Positions 6,156 through 13,868 of a stretch of 41,009 nt of DNA are shown here, piece by piece; positions within the stretch are counted from its first letter, which is position 1; each line of letters begins with the position of its first letter. The notes beneath the pieces are model-generated. The model was not told where the DNA came from. It ran no database searches and saw nothing but the letters and a program-made list of their open reading frames with translations. Origin of the DNA: a virus; IMG/VR virus record IMGVR_UViG_3300023179_000220, positions 1 to 41,009 of that record. The stretch is one strand, 5' to 3'. A program made the translations under genes and the position numbers.

Positions 6156-6912
6156 CAGCGAATGGGTCAGCCTCTTGCCGGGTTTCCATAGCATCTTCTT
6201 TAGTTACTGCCATCTGCAATAACTCCTGATACTGCTCAGCGCTCAGGTCGTTTTGGCGTGCCTCTAGCCGTTTGGTAACAACTTCTAGCTCGTCTAACGT
6301 GCTGCATTTAGCAATCGCTGCTTTACCAGCAGCAAAAATCTTGGCATCGCCAGCAGGTGCAGCAGGTGCTAACGCTGGGGGAGGTGTTGCAGTCACAGTC
6401 ACCGTCTCGGCCTGTTCCATTTCGTCTGCTGTATACAGCGACGACATATCAGCAGGGAATGCCTTCCTGAGCGCTAATGCTTCCGAACATTTGGCCAGCA
6501 TTGCAGCAGGCATCTTGGACCACAGCCCCTGCCCTGCGTTGTAATCCTGGAAACGGGCCACTCCAACAAATGGATGGCTGCTGCCCTTGCGGTAAACAAT
6601 AGTCTTGGCAGCGGCTGGTGGTGTCTTGCCTAGCCATACATCCTTCCAGTCACCTTCCTCACCGCACCAGTAGGTTTCACTCCCATCTAGCTGGCCAGTA
6701 CGCTCGGCGATACTGCGCAAGCCATCAATGCCCACTTGTATGCTCATCTTGCCCCCGCGCTTGATGGCGTAGATCTGTTTGCTAAATGGATCTAAACCTG
6801 ACCGCTGGCACGCATAGCTAAATAATTTGAGCTCATCTGCCGTACAACCTGGCGCAATGGTGCTCGAGATCAGTTGCGTTTGCTCTTGGGTCCATTGTGT
6901 AATGGCGCTCAT
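6148..6912 (-). CDS. bet: RecT/Bet-family single-strand annealing protein
   Basis: I start it at the ATG at 6912 ([15 protein letters not shown]), where AGAGGA lies 7 bases upstream and TAATG overlaps the previous stop. This gives 254 residues. The core [56 protein letters not shown]...WARF...[23 protein letters not shown] is the lambda Bet (phage recombination protein Bet) signature. It anneals complementary single strands. A Pro/Ala-rich linker (about residues 175-195) leads to a C-terminal helical tail that may bind SSB or the exonuclease. The partner nuclease is the gene just upstream. Confidence 0.93.
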   Translation of the reverse strand: MSAITQWTQEQTQLISSTIAPGCTADELKLFSYACQRSGLDPFSKQIYAIKRGGKMSIQVGIDGLRSIAERTGQLDGSETYWCGEEGDWKDVWLGKTPPAAAKTIVYRKGSSHPFVGVARFQDYNAGQGLWSKMPAAMLAKCSEALALRKAFPADMSSLYTADEMEQAETVTVTATPPPALAPAAPAGDAKIFAAGKAAIAKCSTLDELEVVTKRLEARQNDLSAEQYQELLQMAVTKEDAMETRQEADPFADD

Positions 6913-7703
6913 TAGAAATCCTCTGATGTAATGGTTGTTTGGTCTTTTAATGCCCAGCCAGGAAGCTGTAGCGTCTGGATGCCGTCGGTAAAGCCCGGCC
7001 ATTCGCCTATAGCCCGGCAATCTTGTATACGTTGCAGCGCATTGTGGCGGGCAATGCTGCCATGAACTAATGCTTCAGCGTCAAGCTCATAAACGCCAAT
7101 CCCAAATGGGTAGGTTTTCTCTACCGCAACAAAAATAAAGCGTTTGGCCAAAGTGCCCGCCAGGTAGTGAGCGGCTTGCAATTGGTAATGAAACGCTGCC
7201 ACCGCCTTGCCAAATCCTGCGGGTGATGCGTCCTGGCAGGTCTTCAGGTCAACAATTAGTTCACCATCAAACCAGTCGGGGCGGCATTTACACCGCAGCC
7301 CAGTTGCTATGTCATCCCACCAGTGCGAGGTTTCTGCGGCGCCATTAGCCAGCAATAAACCTGCTGTCGGGTGGCTACGCACAGCCGCTGCCATTGATAA
7401 TGCCTGCTCAAAATCACTAGCGCTAACTGGCTCGATGCCATCAGCAAGCATCTTCTCAGCCTTTGCCTTACCCTCCTTAGTACGCCTGTCAGGGCCTACG
7501 GCATACCGTTGCAGCAATTCCTTAGGCTCCAGCACGGCGCAATGCACAAGGCTGCCCAAGCGCATCGCAGCAGTCGGTTCTGATGGTGATCTATCAGGGT
7601 CAACGTACCGTTTCCAATAATGAAAAGGGCTGCGGCCAATTTCCTTTAGCTGGCTAGCACTAATAGCTGGGTCAGCGTGATAGTCGGCGTTACTGATGGT
7701 CAT
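6912..7703 (-). CDS. RecE-like PD-(D/E)XK exonuclease (DUF3799 type)
   Basis: I start it at the ATG at 7703 ([20 protein letters not shown]), preceded by GGAGG and overlapping the previous stop as ATGA; this gives 263 residues. The N-terminal [23 protein letters not shown] is typical of RecE/DUF3799 nucleases. The catalytic core is visible as [15 protein letters not shown] (D143, D152, K154) followed by the [10 protein letters not shown] helix (Q174). The enzyme degrades one strand from dsDNA ends, producing 3' ssDNA for the Bet protein. It is next to bet, as in the RecE/RecT and Exo/Bet pairs. Confidence 0.88.
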   Translation of the reverse strand: MTISNADYHADPAISASQLKEIGRSPFHYWKRYVDPDRSPSEPTAAMRLGSLVHCAVLEPKELLQRYAVGPDRRTKEGKAKAEKMLADGIEPVSASDFEQALSMAAAVRSHPTAGLLLANGAAETSHWWDDIATGLRCKCRPDWFDGELIVDLKTCQDASPAGFGKAVAAFHYQLQAAHYLAGTLAKRFIFVAVEKTYPFGIGVYELDAEALVHGSIARHNALQRIQDCRAIGEWPGFTDGIQTLQLPGWALKDQTTITSEDF

Positions 7704-8014
7704 TGTGGCAATGCCTCCAGTGCGCGGCGGAGGCAAGCCAGATCGCATTGCAGATCCCAACGCTTTTCCAAACCAGTCACTACTTCAAGCGCCTGCTCCT
7801 TCAAGCTCGGCGGCTTGGGGCGGCGGGCGGTGCGAAGAGGGTGGTCTGCTCGTGGGTAGTTGTAGTTGCGCTCTAGCCACTCGCAACACGCCTCCAGCTC
7901 CTGGTCAGCGCCCCATTGAGCGGCGCTGGTAAATACGGCTTGGTCCGTGCTCCAGGCTAGCTTGTCTGCCCATTGCTGTACCAGATCCGGCGGTGGGGTG
8001 ATTGGATGAGTCAT
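7700..8014 (-). CDS. Hypothetical protein, TPPPxLVQQW / RPKPPSLKEQALE family
   Basis: 104 residues: MTHPITPPPDLVQQWADK, then QWGADQELEACCEWLERNY, then RRPKPPSLKEQALEVV and [10 protein letters not shown] recognise this arrangement as a small protein family seen repeatedly in cyanobacteria and their phages, with no known function. The paired CC and the acidic helix are conserved in my memory of the family. It overlaps both neighbours by 4 bases (ATGA). Confidence 0.78.
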   Translation of the reverse strand: MTHPITPPPDLVQQWADKLAWSTDQAVFTSAAQWGADQELEACCEWLERNYNYPRADHPLRTARRPKPPSLKEQALEVVTGLEKRWDLQCDLACLRRALEALPQ

Positions 8015-8205
8015 TTAGGATTTCGCAATAGTTGATGTAAACCTTTTGACGGGCCGTAATGCTCAATCAGTTCATGGAACTCATTAAGTATCCGGCGCTT
8101 GTTTTGTGTGTCAGCAGCCAAACCAGCATCAGCTAGCCGTTGCCAAAATGATCCGCCATATTTACTAGCAGATACAAAAGTCCAATAAATGTCGGAATCA
8201 GTCAT
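8011..8205 (-). CDS. Small hypothetical protein (64 aa)
   Basis: MTDSDIYWTFVSASKYGGSFWQRLADAGLAADTQNKRRILNEFHELIEHYGP is helical, with an aromatic N-terminal half. The ATGA junctions at both ends place it firmly inside the leftward operon. No family recognised. SFWQRLADAGLAAD.QNK.RI...F...I..YGP has the look of a conserved protein, but I cannot assign a role. Confidence 0.68.
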   Translation of the reverse strand: MTDSDIYWTFVSASKYGGSFWQRLADAGLAADTQNKRRILNEFHELIEHYGPSKGLHQLLRNPK

Positions 8206-8318
8206 GAAGGATAAACAACAGGAACAGGATTTGCATACGGGTAAGGCTGGCTGCCAACCTCAGTTACCACCAAATAGGCAGTAGCTGCAACAATCGCAAC
8301 GCATAAAAATCTAAGCAT
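8202..8318 (-). CDS. Very small membrane/secreted protein (38 aa)
   Basis: A 38-codon frame from the ATG at 8318 to TGA at 8204-8202: MLRFLCVAIVAATAYLVVTE followed by a short proline/tyrosine-rich tail (SQPYPYANPVPVVYPS). It has one hydrophobic segment with a positive residue before it, so it is either a single-span membrane peptide or an exported one. It overlaps the upstream gene by 8 bases and the downstream gene by 4 (ATGA), and it exactly fills what would otherwise be the only gap in this operon, which is the main reason to believe it. Confidence 0.6.
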   Translation of the reverse strand: MLRFLCVAIVAATAYLVVTEVGSQPYPYANPVPVVYPS

Positions 8319-8538
8319 TGATTAACTCCATTTGCTCAAGGTAAGCTTCAGCTTCAAACAACACATCAGCTAACGGATGGTTTTCAGCAAATGATTCCAG
8401 TTGTTCTTCTGTAATCTCATCAGCCATCAAGCGATAAGATTTTACCAATTCGATTAGCGATGAATTAAGCTCGTCGATTTGCTCAAGGGTCATAGCAAAA
8501 AAAGCAAAGGGATAGCGCCGGTGTCCTTCGGCTCGCAT
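8311..8538 (-). CDS. Small acidic helical protein
   Basis: The convincing part is MTLEQIDELNSSLIELVKSYRLMADEITEEQLESFAENHPLADVLFEAEAYLEQMELINA, an acidic all-helical protein. Starting at that Met gives 8311-8493 (60 aa). The longer start at 8538 has a TAGGG-type ribosome site and is only 10 bases from the upstream stop, matching the tight packing of the operon, so I keep it as the outer limit. No family recognised; such acidic proteins may be DNA mimics or inhibitors, which is only a guess. Confidence 0.6.
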   Translation of the reverse strand: MRAEGHRRYPFAFFAMTLEQIDELNSSLIELVKSYRLMADEITEEQLESFAENHPLADVLFEAEAYLEQMELINA

Positions 8539-8548
8539 ACCCTACACC

Positions 8549-8902
8549 CTAAGCCTCCCCTGTCAACCCTAGTTGTTCACAATCTGCAACACTCCTGGCT
8601 ACGGCTGCAATGCCGCCTGCAGCCTGCACTGCATTAAGCCATTGCTGTTGTTCTGGGCGGATCCTGCCGGTTGCAGTCTTTACCTCAATGCTGGTGAACA
8701 CCGCCACCTGCTGACCCACCATCTCAGGTGTAATGGTGCGGCTAGTCCAGCCGATCAGGTCGGCGCTGCCTTTGCAAAGGCCGAAGCTGACCGGGCGGCC
8801 ATTCTTATCTGGCAATGTGCCGGTGTTATTCCGGAACAAACGGCAGTCACCTTTGCTACACGCAAGCCTAATATGTTGCTGGATTGTTTGCTCACTTGTC
8901 AT
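8549..8902 (-). CDS. VRR-NUC domain nuclease
   Basis: I start it at the ATG at 8902, which overlaps the helicase stop as ATGA (117 aa). The sequence follows the VRR-NUC plan: EQTIQQHIRLAC, RLFRNNTG, GLCKGSADLIGWTS, VFTSIEVKTATGRIRPEQQQWLNAVQAAGGIAAVARS. The E, the D of SADLIG, and E-V-K (IEVKT) form the PD-(D/E)XK active site, with the Q of PEQQQW. Stand-alone VRR-NUC proteins cut branched DNA; here it probably resolves replication or recombination intermediates with its helicase neighbour. Confidence 0.88.
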   Translation of the reverse strand: MTSEQTIQQHIRLACSKGDCRLFRNNTGTLPDKNGRPVSFGLCKGSADLIGWTSRTITPEMVGQQVAVFTSIEVKTATGRIRPEQQQWLNAVQAAGGIAAVARSVADCEQLGLTGEA

Positions 8903-10395
8903 TTGACCCATGGCGGCTCAGGAATGCCAGCTTGTTTCATTATCTCAGACATATTAAACTTACGGTATTTAACTGGTTTGGCTGGTGGCTTCCATTCAGC
9001 TTGCGATATTTTTGCTTTACGTTCTTTCCATGCAATATGTGCCCAGCCAGGTTTATAACCCATTAACTTGCCAATTTCAATAAAATCTTCTAAACACGTA
9101 GCTTTCGCAATAAGCTTTCTTCTATCATGTTGTGTAGTTATATTTTCATTTTCTTCTACTTCCACTAAATCAACATTTAACACAACGTTTGGTTTTTCCT
9201 GTGGCTTTTCCTCTGGCCAATGCTCATGGCCGCAATATGGACAAATTACAGGCCATTCAGAAGATTCCCTTTCAAAAACTGCATAACAACTTTGACATGT
9301 AAAAACACTTGGTGACTTGTCTTTTTTAGGTGTTCCTTCCAATGACCAATCCCTATCTTGTTGCGGCATCCCATGTTTTTGAACATTACCAACACAATCA
9401 ATAATAAAAGCAAATTCTTTATCAGGTGCTGGCCTTAATACCCTGCCAACTTGCTGCAAATATATTGTTAAAGATTCTGTTGGGCGCAATAATATCGCCG
9501 TTGTAACAACAGGAATATCAGTGCCTTCTGAGATAATATCAATGCTAGTAATAACGTCTAAATTGCCATTACCTAGATCTTCAATCATTTGCGCTCGCTC
9601 AACAGGTCCCACGCCTTTAGACACTAAGGCTGCTGCTTTATATCCAGCTTTGATAAACCTATCAGCCATTTGTTTTGCATGTCTTATGTTGCAGCAAAAT
9701 ACAATTGCTGGCTTGTTTGGACATCTTTTAGTGTACTCAGATATTGCGTCACCATTTATGCCAGCGTCTTCTAGACTTTGCACAGATTCTTCAAGGTCAA
9801 AATCTTTGTTTTTTATTTTTATCAAGCTACGTGATAAAGCAAAAGGCAATGTATATACTTTTAAATTAGATAAAAAAGAATTTTGTATTAAAAATTTTAC
9901 TGTTGGGCCTTTTACTAATAAATCAAAATGCTCTTCAAGCCCTTTGCCATCCAATCTTTCTGGCGTAGCTGTAACACCTAAAAGTTTTGCTTTGTCATAA
10001 TGTAATAATATCTTATCCCAAGTAGACGCAACAGCGTGATGTGCTTCATCAATAATAATTAAAGATGGATAAAAATCAATAATACTCAATCTTCTAGCTA
10101 AAGCTTGGACAGACGCAACTTGTATGGCAGCGTTATTTTTTTTGTACCCTGGAGCCATAACTCCATGTTCAAGATCTAGCCTTGCCAATGCTTTACTGGT
10201 TTGAATTATTAATTCACGCCTGTGAACTAAAATCAATACATTATTCCCTTTTGCTGCTGCACTTTGAGCTATATGACAGAAAATTATAGTTTTGCCGCCA
10301 CCAGTAGGTAGTTGCAACACAGGTGCTCTAAAAGCACTTTTAAAAGCAGCTCTTAAATTGTCTACTGCTTCCTGCTGGTAAGGGCGAAGGTTCAT
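8899..10395 (-). CDS. Superfamily 2 DNA helicase (DEAH type) with C-terminal zinc ribbon
   Basis: 498 residues. N-terminal Q-like motif LRPYQQEAV (3-11); Walker A LPTGGGKT (29-36); VASVQAL; Walker B DEAHH (116-120); GVTATPER (140-147); motif V TDIP; motif VI QQVGRVLRP. After the two RecA-like lobes comes a zinc ribbon, CQSCYAVFE...CPYCGHE, then an acidic linker and a basic tail. This is the phage helicase pattern of the SSL2/RadD type, which unwinds forked or branched DNA with ATP. It is coupled to the VRR-NUC gene and to the small gene upstream by ATGA overlaps. Codon use is more A/T-rich than in the neighbouring RecE-like gene, a possible sign of separate origin. Confidence 0.93.
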   Translation of the reverse strand: MNLRPYQQEAVDNLRAAFKSAFRAPVLQLPTGGGKTIIFCHIAQSAAAKGNNVLILVHRRELIIQTSKALARLDLEHGVMAPGYKKNNAAIQVASVQALARRLSIIDFYPSLIIIDEAHHAVASTWDKILLHYDKAKLLGVTATPERLDGKGLEEHFDLLVKGPTVKFLIQNSFLSNLKVYTLPFALSRSLIKIKNKDFDLEESVQSLEDAGINGDAISEYTKRCPNKPAIVFCCNIRHAKQMADRFIKAGYKAAALVSKGVGPVERAQMIEDLGNGNLDVITSIDIISEGTDIPVVTTAILLRPTESLTIYLQQVGRVLRPAPDKEFAFIIDCVGNVQKHGMPQQDRDWSLEGTPKKDKSPSVFTCQSCYAVFERESSEWPVICPYCGHEHWPEEKPQEKPNVVLNVDLVEVEENENITTQHDRRKLIAKATCLEDFIEIGKLMGYKPGWAHIAWKERKAKISQAEWKPPAKPVKYRKFNMSEIMKQAGIPEPPWVK

Positions 10396-10628
10396 GAATC
10401 GGCAGCAACAGATTTGTCGTGCCGGTCTACGACAAATTTTACAGCTTCAACCAATGCAAATGTGTCCTTAATGCCAAGGCCGTCTAAACCAAGTTTTACT
10501 GTGCTAAACGTATCAACAACATCAACAATTGGTTGACGCCATTCCTCAGGCACATGTTTTAATTGTTGATTAAACGGCAATGAGTTTTGATTTTTTTCAA
10601 AAGCATCCAGCAAATCTCTAGTAGACAT
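10392..10628 (-). CDS. First gene of the leftward operon, hypothetical (78 aa)
   Basis: I start it at the ATG at 10628 (MSTRDLLDAFEKNQNSLPFNQQLKHVPEEWRQPIVDVVDTF). The frame is open upstream to 10868, but that part is the antisense of the RHH gene. The 78-residue product is helical and ends with VEAVKFVVDRHDKSVAADS. The stop overlaps the helicase ATG (ATGA). It leads the operon, so its promoter should lie in the 70-base gap to the divergent gene. No family recognised. Confidence 0.65.
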   Translation of the reverse strand: MSTRDLLDAFEKNQNSLPFNQQLKHVPEEWRQPIVDVVDTFSTVKLGLDGLGIKDTFALVEAVKFVVDRHDKSVAADS

Positions 10629-10666
10629 GGCGCATAAATTGGTGGGCTTGCCAACCATAACACTAT

Positions 10667-10707
10667 CCGCTAGGGTCTGCAAGTAACCGCTAGCGACCGT
10701 GACCCTA
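10667..10707. promoter_or_regulatory. Candidate operator between divergent early genes
   Basis: The gap 10629-10698 separates the leftward operon from the RHH gene. It holds CCGCTAG twice as direct repeats (10667-10673 and 10687-10693, exactly 20 bases apart) and TAGGGTC (10671-10677) facing GACCCTA (10701-10707) as a perfect 7-bp inverted repeat. TTGG...CCAA (10640-10654 area) adds a smaller inverted repeat. Ribbon-helix-helix proteins usually bind short repeats beside their own gene, so autoregulation is plausible. No clear -10/-35 pair is seen. Confidence 0.4.
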
Positions 10708-10848
10708 TCCCATCCATTAGCAGTGCAGTTCACGCCAGAGCAGGTAGCGTGGCTGGACAGCCGCCGCGTAGCAGGTTTAACCCGTAGTGCCGTAATACGC
10801 CTTGTGGTTGAAGAAGCCATGCGGCAGGCCAAGCGCACACAGAAATGA
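10699..10848 (+). CDS. Ribbon-helix-helix (CopG/Arc-like) DNA-binding protein (49 aa)
   Basis: A GTG start at 10699 opens a 49-codon frame ending at TGA 10846-10848: VTLSHPLAVQFTPEQVAWLDSRRVAGLTRSAVIRLVVEEAMRQAKRTQK. The N-terminal strand (LAVQFTP), helix EQVAWLDSRR, and turn GLTRSAVIRLVVEEAM match the RHH fold (strand, helix, G.(S/T)R(S/A)..IR.....A). It should bind DNA as a dimer through the strand and act as a repressor. Its stop overlaps the primase ATG (ATGA), so the two are cotranslated. Opposite to it is only an antisense frame. Confidence 0.75.
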   Translation: MTLSHPLAVQFTPEQVAWLDSRRVAGLTRSAVIRLVVEEAMRQAKRTQK

Positions 10849-13283
10849 ATATTCAAGAACTCACTCAAGGCAGGTGGCCTGACCTGCTAATGCAACTTGC
10901 TGGCCTTACGCCAAATCAATTAACTGACAAGCACCAGCCATGCCCTTTATGTGGTGGTGAGGACCGCTACCGATTTGATGATCTAAATGGTACTGGCTCC
11001 TGGTACTGCAACCAATGCGGCGGTAAAGATCAATCCGGCGGTGCCGGAAGTGGTATGGATATGCTAATGCGTCGCACGAGTCTCACTTATCCTGAAGCCT
11101 GCAAGCTCATCGAGCAGCACTTAAATATCAAGCCTGAGCCGCCAACTAAAGGCGCCGAATATATTTGGCATTACTCCAGCACATTTATTGTTTGCCGCTT
11201 CCCAGGTAAACGACTCCGGCCTTTATGGTGGGATGGCTCGCAGTGGTTATGGAAAGCACCACCTGCACCGCGCCCGCTATACAACCTTGCAGCTATCGCC
11301 GCCAAAGTTGATGCACCTGTACTAATAGTTGAAGGCGAGAAAACCGCAGATGCAGCCGCCAAACTGTTCCCCTCAGCAGTGGCGATTACATGGCCAAGCG
11401 GTTGTAAAGCTATTGACAAAGCAGACTGGGCGCCACTAATAGGTCGCAACTGCACACTATGGCCTGATGCAGACGCCCCTGGCATCCAAGCTATGGATAA
11501 ATTATCAGCCAAATTACTTAAACTCGGCGCCGCTCAGGTGCGCATTGTCACACCACCACCAGACGTGCCTGACGGATGGGATCTAGCTGATGCACACTGG
11601 TCAATCGCAGAAGCCGCTGCATACCTTAAAGCCAACCGGTCTGCACTAACGGCACAACCGGAACTTGCACCGGAAGCCGCATCGGAACTCGCGCCAGTGA
11701 CAAAGGCAGACAAACTACCATTCCGTTGCTTAGGTTTTGATCGTGGGTCTTATTTTTATTTACCAACAAACGGCGGCCAAGTATTAGAACTTACCGCTTC
11801 ACAACACACTAAACTTAATCTCCTAAATCTTGCACCTCTTGGCTGGTGGAATGAAGCATATAAAAAAGGTACTGGCGCTGATTGGGATCGCGCCGCAGAT
11901 AGCCTTATCTCACTTTGTATGCAACAAGGCGTTTATGATCCAGATCGCGTTCGTGGACGCGGTGCTTGGTATGACAAAGGTCGCGTCATCGTTCACCTTG
12001 GTGATCGCCTAATTGTTGACAATAAAGAGCATCGCATTTGCTCACCACCACCAACTAATTATTTTTATGAACAAGCTAAAGCGCTTGATGGGCCAGACAA
12101 TAAGCCGCTTTCAGATGAGTTAGCTACCAAAATACGCAATATCGCTATAGGTTTTCGCTGGGAGATGCCTGTTAATGCTTATTTCCTTTTAGGTTGGACC
12201 GTCCTAGCGCCCGTATGCGGCGCCTTAGACTGGCGCCCACATGCCTGGATAACAGGTGCTGCTGGTACTGGGAAAACCTGCATCCTAAAAGATTTCCTTA
12301 AACCATTAATGGGTGGTATCTACCAAGGCGCAACAGGTGGCACCACTGAAGCTGGCCTCCGTGGCACATTATGCTCTGATGCAATACCTGTAATATTTGA
12401 TGAATTTGAACAAAATGATCAACGTGATAAACAAATTGTTCAAAATGTATTAGCACTTGCACGTATTGCATCATCTGAAGGTGGCAAAATTTATAAAGGC
12501 ACAACCACAGGCGGCGCTAACGCTTTTGAAATACGCAGCATGTTTTGCGTATCATCTATAAATGTTGCATTAATACAAAAAGCTGATGTTGATCGCTTTT
12601 GTGTCCTAGCACTTCGTAAAGACACCATACAAAAGCAAGAATGGACTGCCTTCGAGGCTGAAATAAAAACTACAATTACAATGGAAACTGGACGCCAATT
12701 AATAGCTAGAACTATACAAAATATACCTGTAATTAGATCTAATGCTAAAATATTAGCCAGGGCACTTGCTATTACTTTTGGCCAGCGTTACGGTGACCAA
12801 TATGGCACCCTACTTGCAGGCGCATGGTCTTTATCTTCTGATGGCGGTAAGTTATTGAGCATTGAAGAAGCATTAGAATGGATTAAAACTTTAGATTGGG
12901 AATCTAACCAGCTTGATCCACAAGAAGCTGATGAAGTTAAGTGCCTTGATTATATCCTTAATACTATGGTTGTTGTTGACCATAAACGTATTTCTATACG
13001 TGAAATTTTCTTAGCTGCACGGTTAGGCTCGTCTATCGGTGATGAACCGGCTGATCTGGTCCTTGCCCGTCATGGCATCAAATACCACGAAGGGGGCCTA
13101 GCCATAGCTAACACCCATAGCATTTTGCATGGCCTGTTACGTGATACACCATGGAGCGGTGGTGCCCATAAACAAGCTTTACAGCGGGTCAAAGGTGCCG
13201 CAAAAGTTGGCCCGATCCGTTTTGGGTCACACACTATGCGATGCACGTTAATTCCACTTGAAAATGCAGGCATCATTTCCTAA
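10845..13283 (+). CDS. Primase-helicase (zinc finger, Toprim, P-loop NTPase)
   Basis: 812 residues in three parts. Residues 33-58: zinc-binding CPLCGG...WYCNQCGG (C33, C36, C55, C58) followed by GGAGSGMDMLM, the P4-type primase finger. Residues about 155-240: Toprim-like VLIVEGEKTAD (E163) and WPDADAPG (208-213). Residues about 440-640: P-loop NTPase with WITGAAGTGKT (Walker A, 471-478), VIFDEFEQND (Walker B, 516-520) and a conserved SS at about 570. It primes DNA synthesis and unwinds the template. It lies next to the iteron cluster and, as no polymerase is present, host polymerase is the likely partner. The linker at 265-290 is Ala/Pro/Glu-rich. Confidence 0.9.
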   Translation: MNIQELTQGRWPDLLMQLAGLTPNQLTDKHQPCPLCGGEDRYRFDDLNGTGSWYCNQCGGKDQSGGAGSGMDMLMRRTSLTYPEACKLIEQHLNIKPEPPTKGAEYIWHYSSTFIVCRFPGKRLRPLWWDGSQWLWKAPPAPRPLYNLAAIAAKVDAPVLIVEGEKTADAAAKLFPSAVAITWPSGCKAIDKADWAPLIGRNCTLWPDADAPGIQAMDKLSAKLLKLGAAQVRIVTPPPDVPDGWDLADAHWSIAEAAAYLKANRSALTAQPELAPEAASELAPVTKADKLPFRCLGFDRGSYFYLPTNGGQVLELTASQHTKLNLLNLAPLGWWNEAYKKGTGADWDRAADSLISLCMQQGVYDPDRVRGRGAWYDKGRVIVHLGDRLIVDNKEHRICSPPPTNYFYEQAKALDGPDNKPLSDELATKIRNIAIGFRWEMPVNAYFLLGWTVLAPVCGALDWRPHAWITGAAGTGKTCILKDFLKPLMGGIYQGATGGTTEAGLRGTLCSDAIPVIFDEFEQNDQRDKQIVQNVLALARIASSEGGKIYKGTTTGGANAFEIRSMFCVSSINVALIQKADVDRFCVLALRKDTIQKQEWTAFEAEIKTTITMETGRQLIARTIQNIPVIRSNAKILARALAITFGQRYGDQYGTLLAGAWSLSSDGGKLLSIEEALEWIKTLDWESNQLDPQEADEVKCLDYILNTMVVVDHKRISIREIFLAARLGSSIGDEPADLVLARHGIKYHEGGLAIANTHSILHGLLRDTPWSGGAHKQALQRVKGAAKVGPIRFGSHTMRCTLIPLENAGIIS

Positions 13284-13322
13284 TTTCCCCAAACCGCCAG
13301 CAGGGCAATAAGTCTCGGCTTT

Positions 13323-13656
13323 GTAACAGATCGTTGCGTGTTACACCTTGTTACGGTGCTGTTACGCTGAGATCCCTTGCGCTGCAACCGTTGTCACGAT
13401 GTTACGCCTGTTACGCTAAAAACAAAACACAACCCCATAGAGATACATATACACATCCCCCCTCTCACACCCTTAGAGACACCCTCTCTATATATATATA
13501 TTTTATTTTAAAAAAAATGTAACAACGTAACAAACGCTGCGCTGCAAGGATTTTGGGCGTAACACGGACCGTAACAGGGCGTAACAAGCGTAACAGGCTT
13601 TTGTTGCGCAATATTAAGCAAAGTAGACCTAACTGCACTTGCTGGTTAGTGTTACG
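13323..13656. other. Candidate replication origin: opposed TGTTACG iterons around an AT-rich core
   Basis: This gene-free stretch (13284-13673) holds 13 copies of GTTAC/GTAAC. The left cluster reads TGTTAC at 13339, 13349, 13360, 13400 and 13409 (plus GTAACA at 13323). The right cluster reads the reverse complement, GTAACA, at 13519, 13527, 13559, 13571, 13581 and 13590. One more TGTTACG is at 13650. Spacing within clusters is mostly 9-12 bases, about a helical turn. Between them are a pyrimidine-rich stretch and 30 bases of pure A/T (13489-13518). Iterons plus a melting element beside the primase-helicase fit an origin. Operator function is the alternative. Confidence 0.62.
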
Positions 13657-13673
13657 TTGCCTATGCTTATTAA

Positions 13674-13868
13674 GTGGTGCTTATTATTTCTGAACGCAAC
13701 CGCCCCTGCATCGACCGACTAGACGCATTAATGGCTGAAGCCGTGGCGGTAGCAAATGCCATCCGCGACAATGCCCAAGACGAGCAGCAACCCATACCGC
13801 CTGAACTGGTCTATAGCTTCAGCCGCGACTACGATAAAATTATTACCGCTCTATCGGATGCGTCATGA
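13674..13868 (+). CDS. Small hypothetical protein (64 aa)
   Basis: Starts at GTG 13674 or the adjacent GTG 13677. The product (ISERNRPCIDRLDALMAEAVAVANAIRDNAQDEQQPIPPELVYSFSRDYDKIITALSDAS) is a helical, acidic protein with no recognised domain. Its stop overlaps the next gene as ATGA, which argues that it is translated. It is the first gene after the origin candidate. Confidence 0.6.
   Translation: MVLIISERNRPCIDRLDALMAEAVAVANAIRDNAQDEQQPIPPELVYSFSRDYDKIITALSDAS

Noticed and set aside
6272-6544. 90-aa plus-strand frame opposite bet
   Set aside because: Antisense of the Bet protein's Pro/Ala linker; low complexity.
8573-9058. 161-aa plus-strand frame opposite VRR-NUC and helicase
   Set aside because: Antisense of two well-supported enzymes; Cys-rich and without motif.
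10629-10868. N-terminal extension of the first leftward gene up to 10868
   Set aside because: The extension is the antisense of the RHH gene and overlaps the primase start; its sequence does not look protein-like.
13334-13522. 62-aa plus-strand frame across the iteron region
   Set aside because: Its translation is driven by the repeats and ends in an A/T tract; no coding character.
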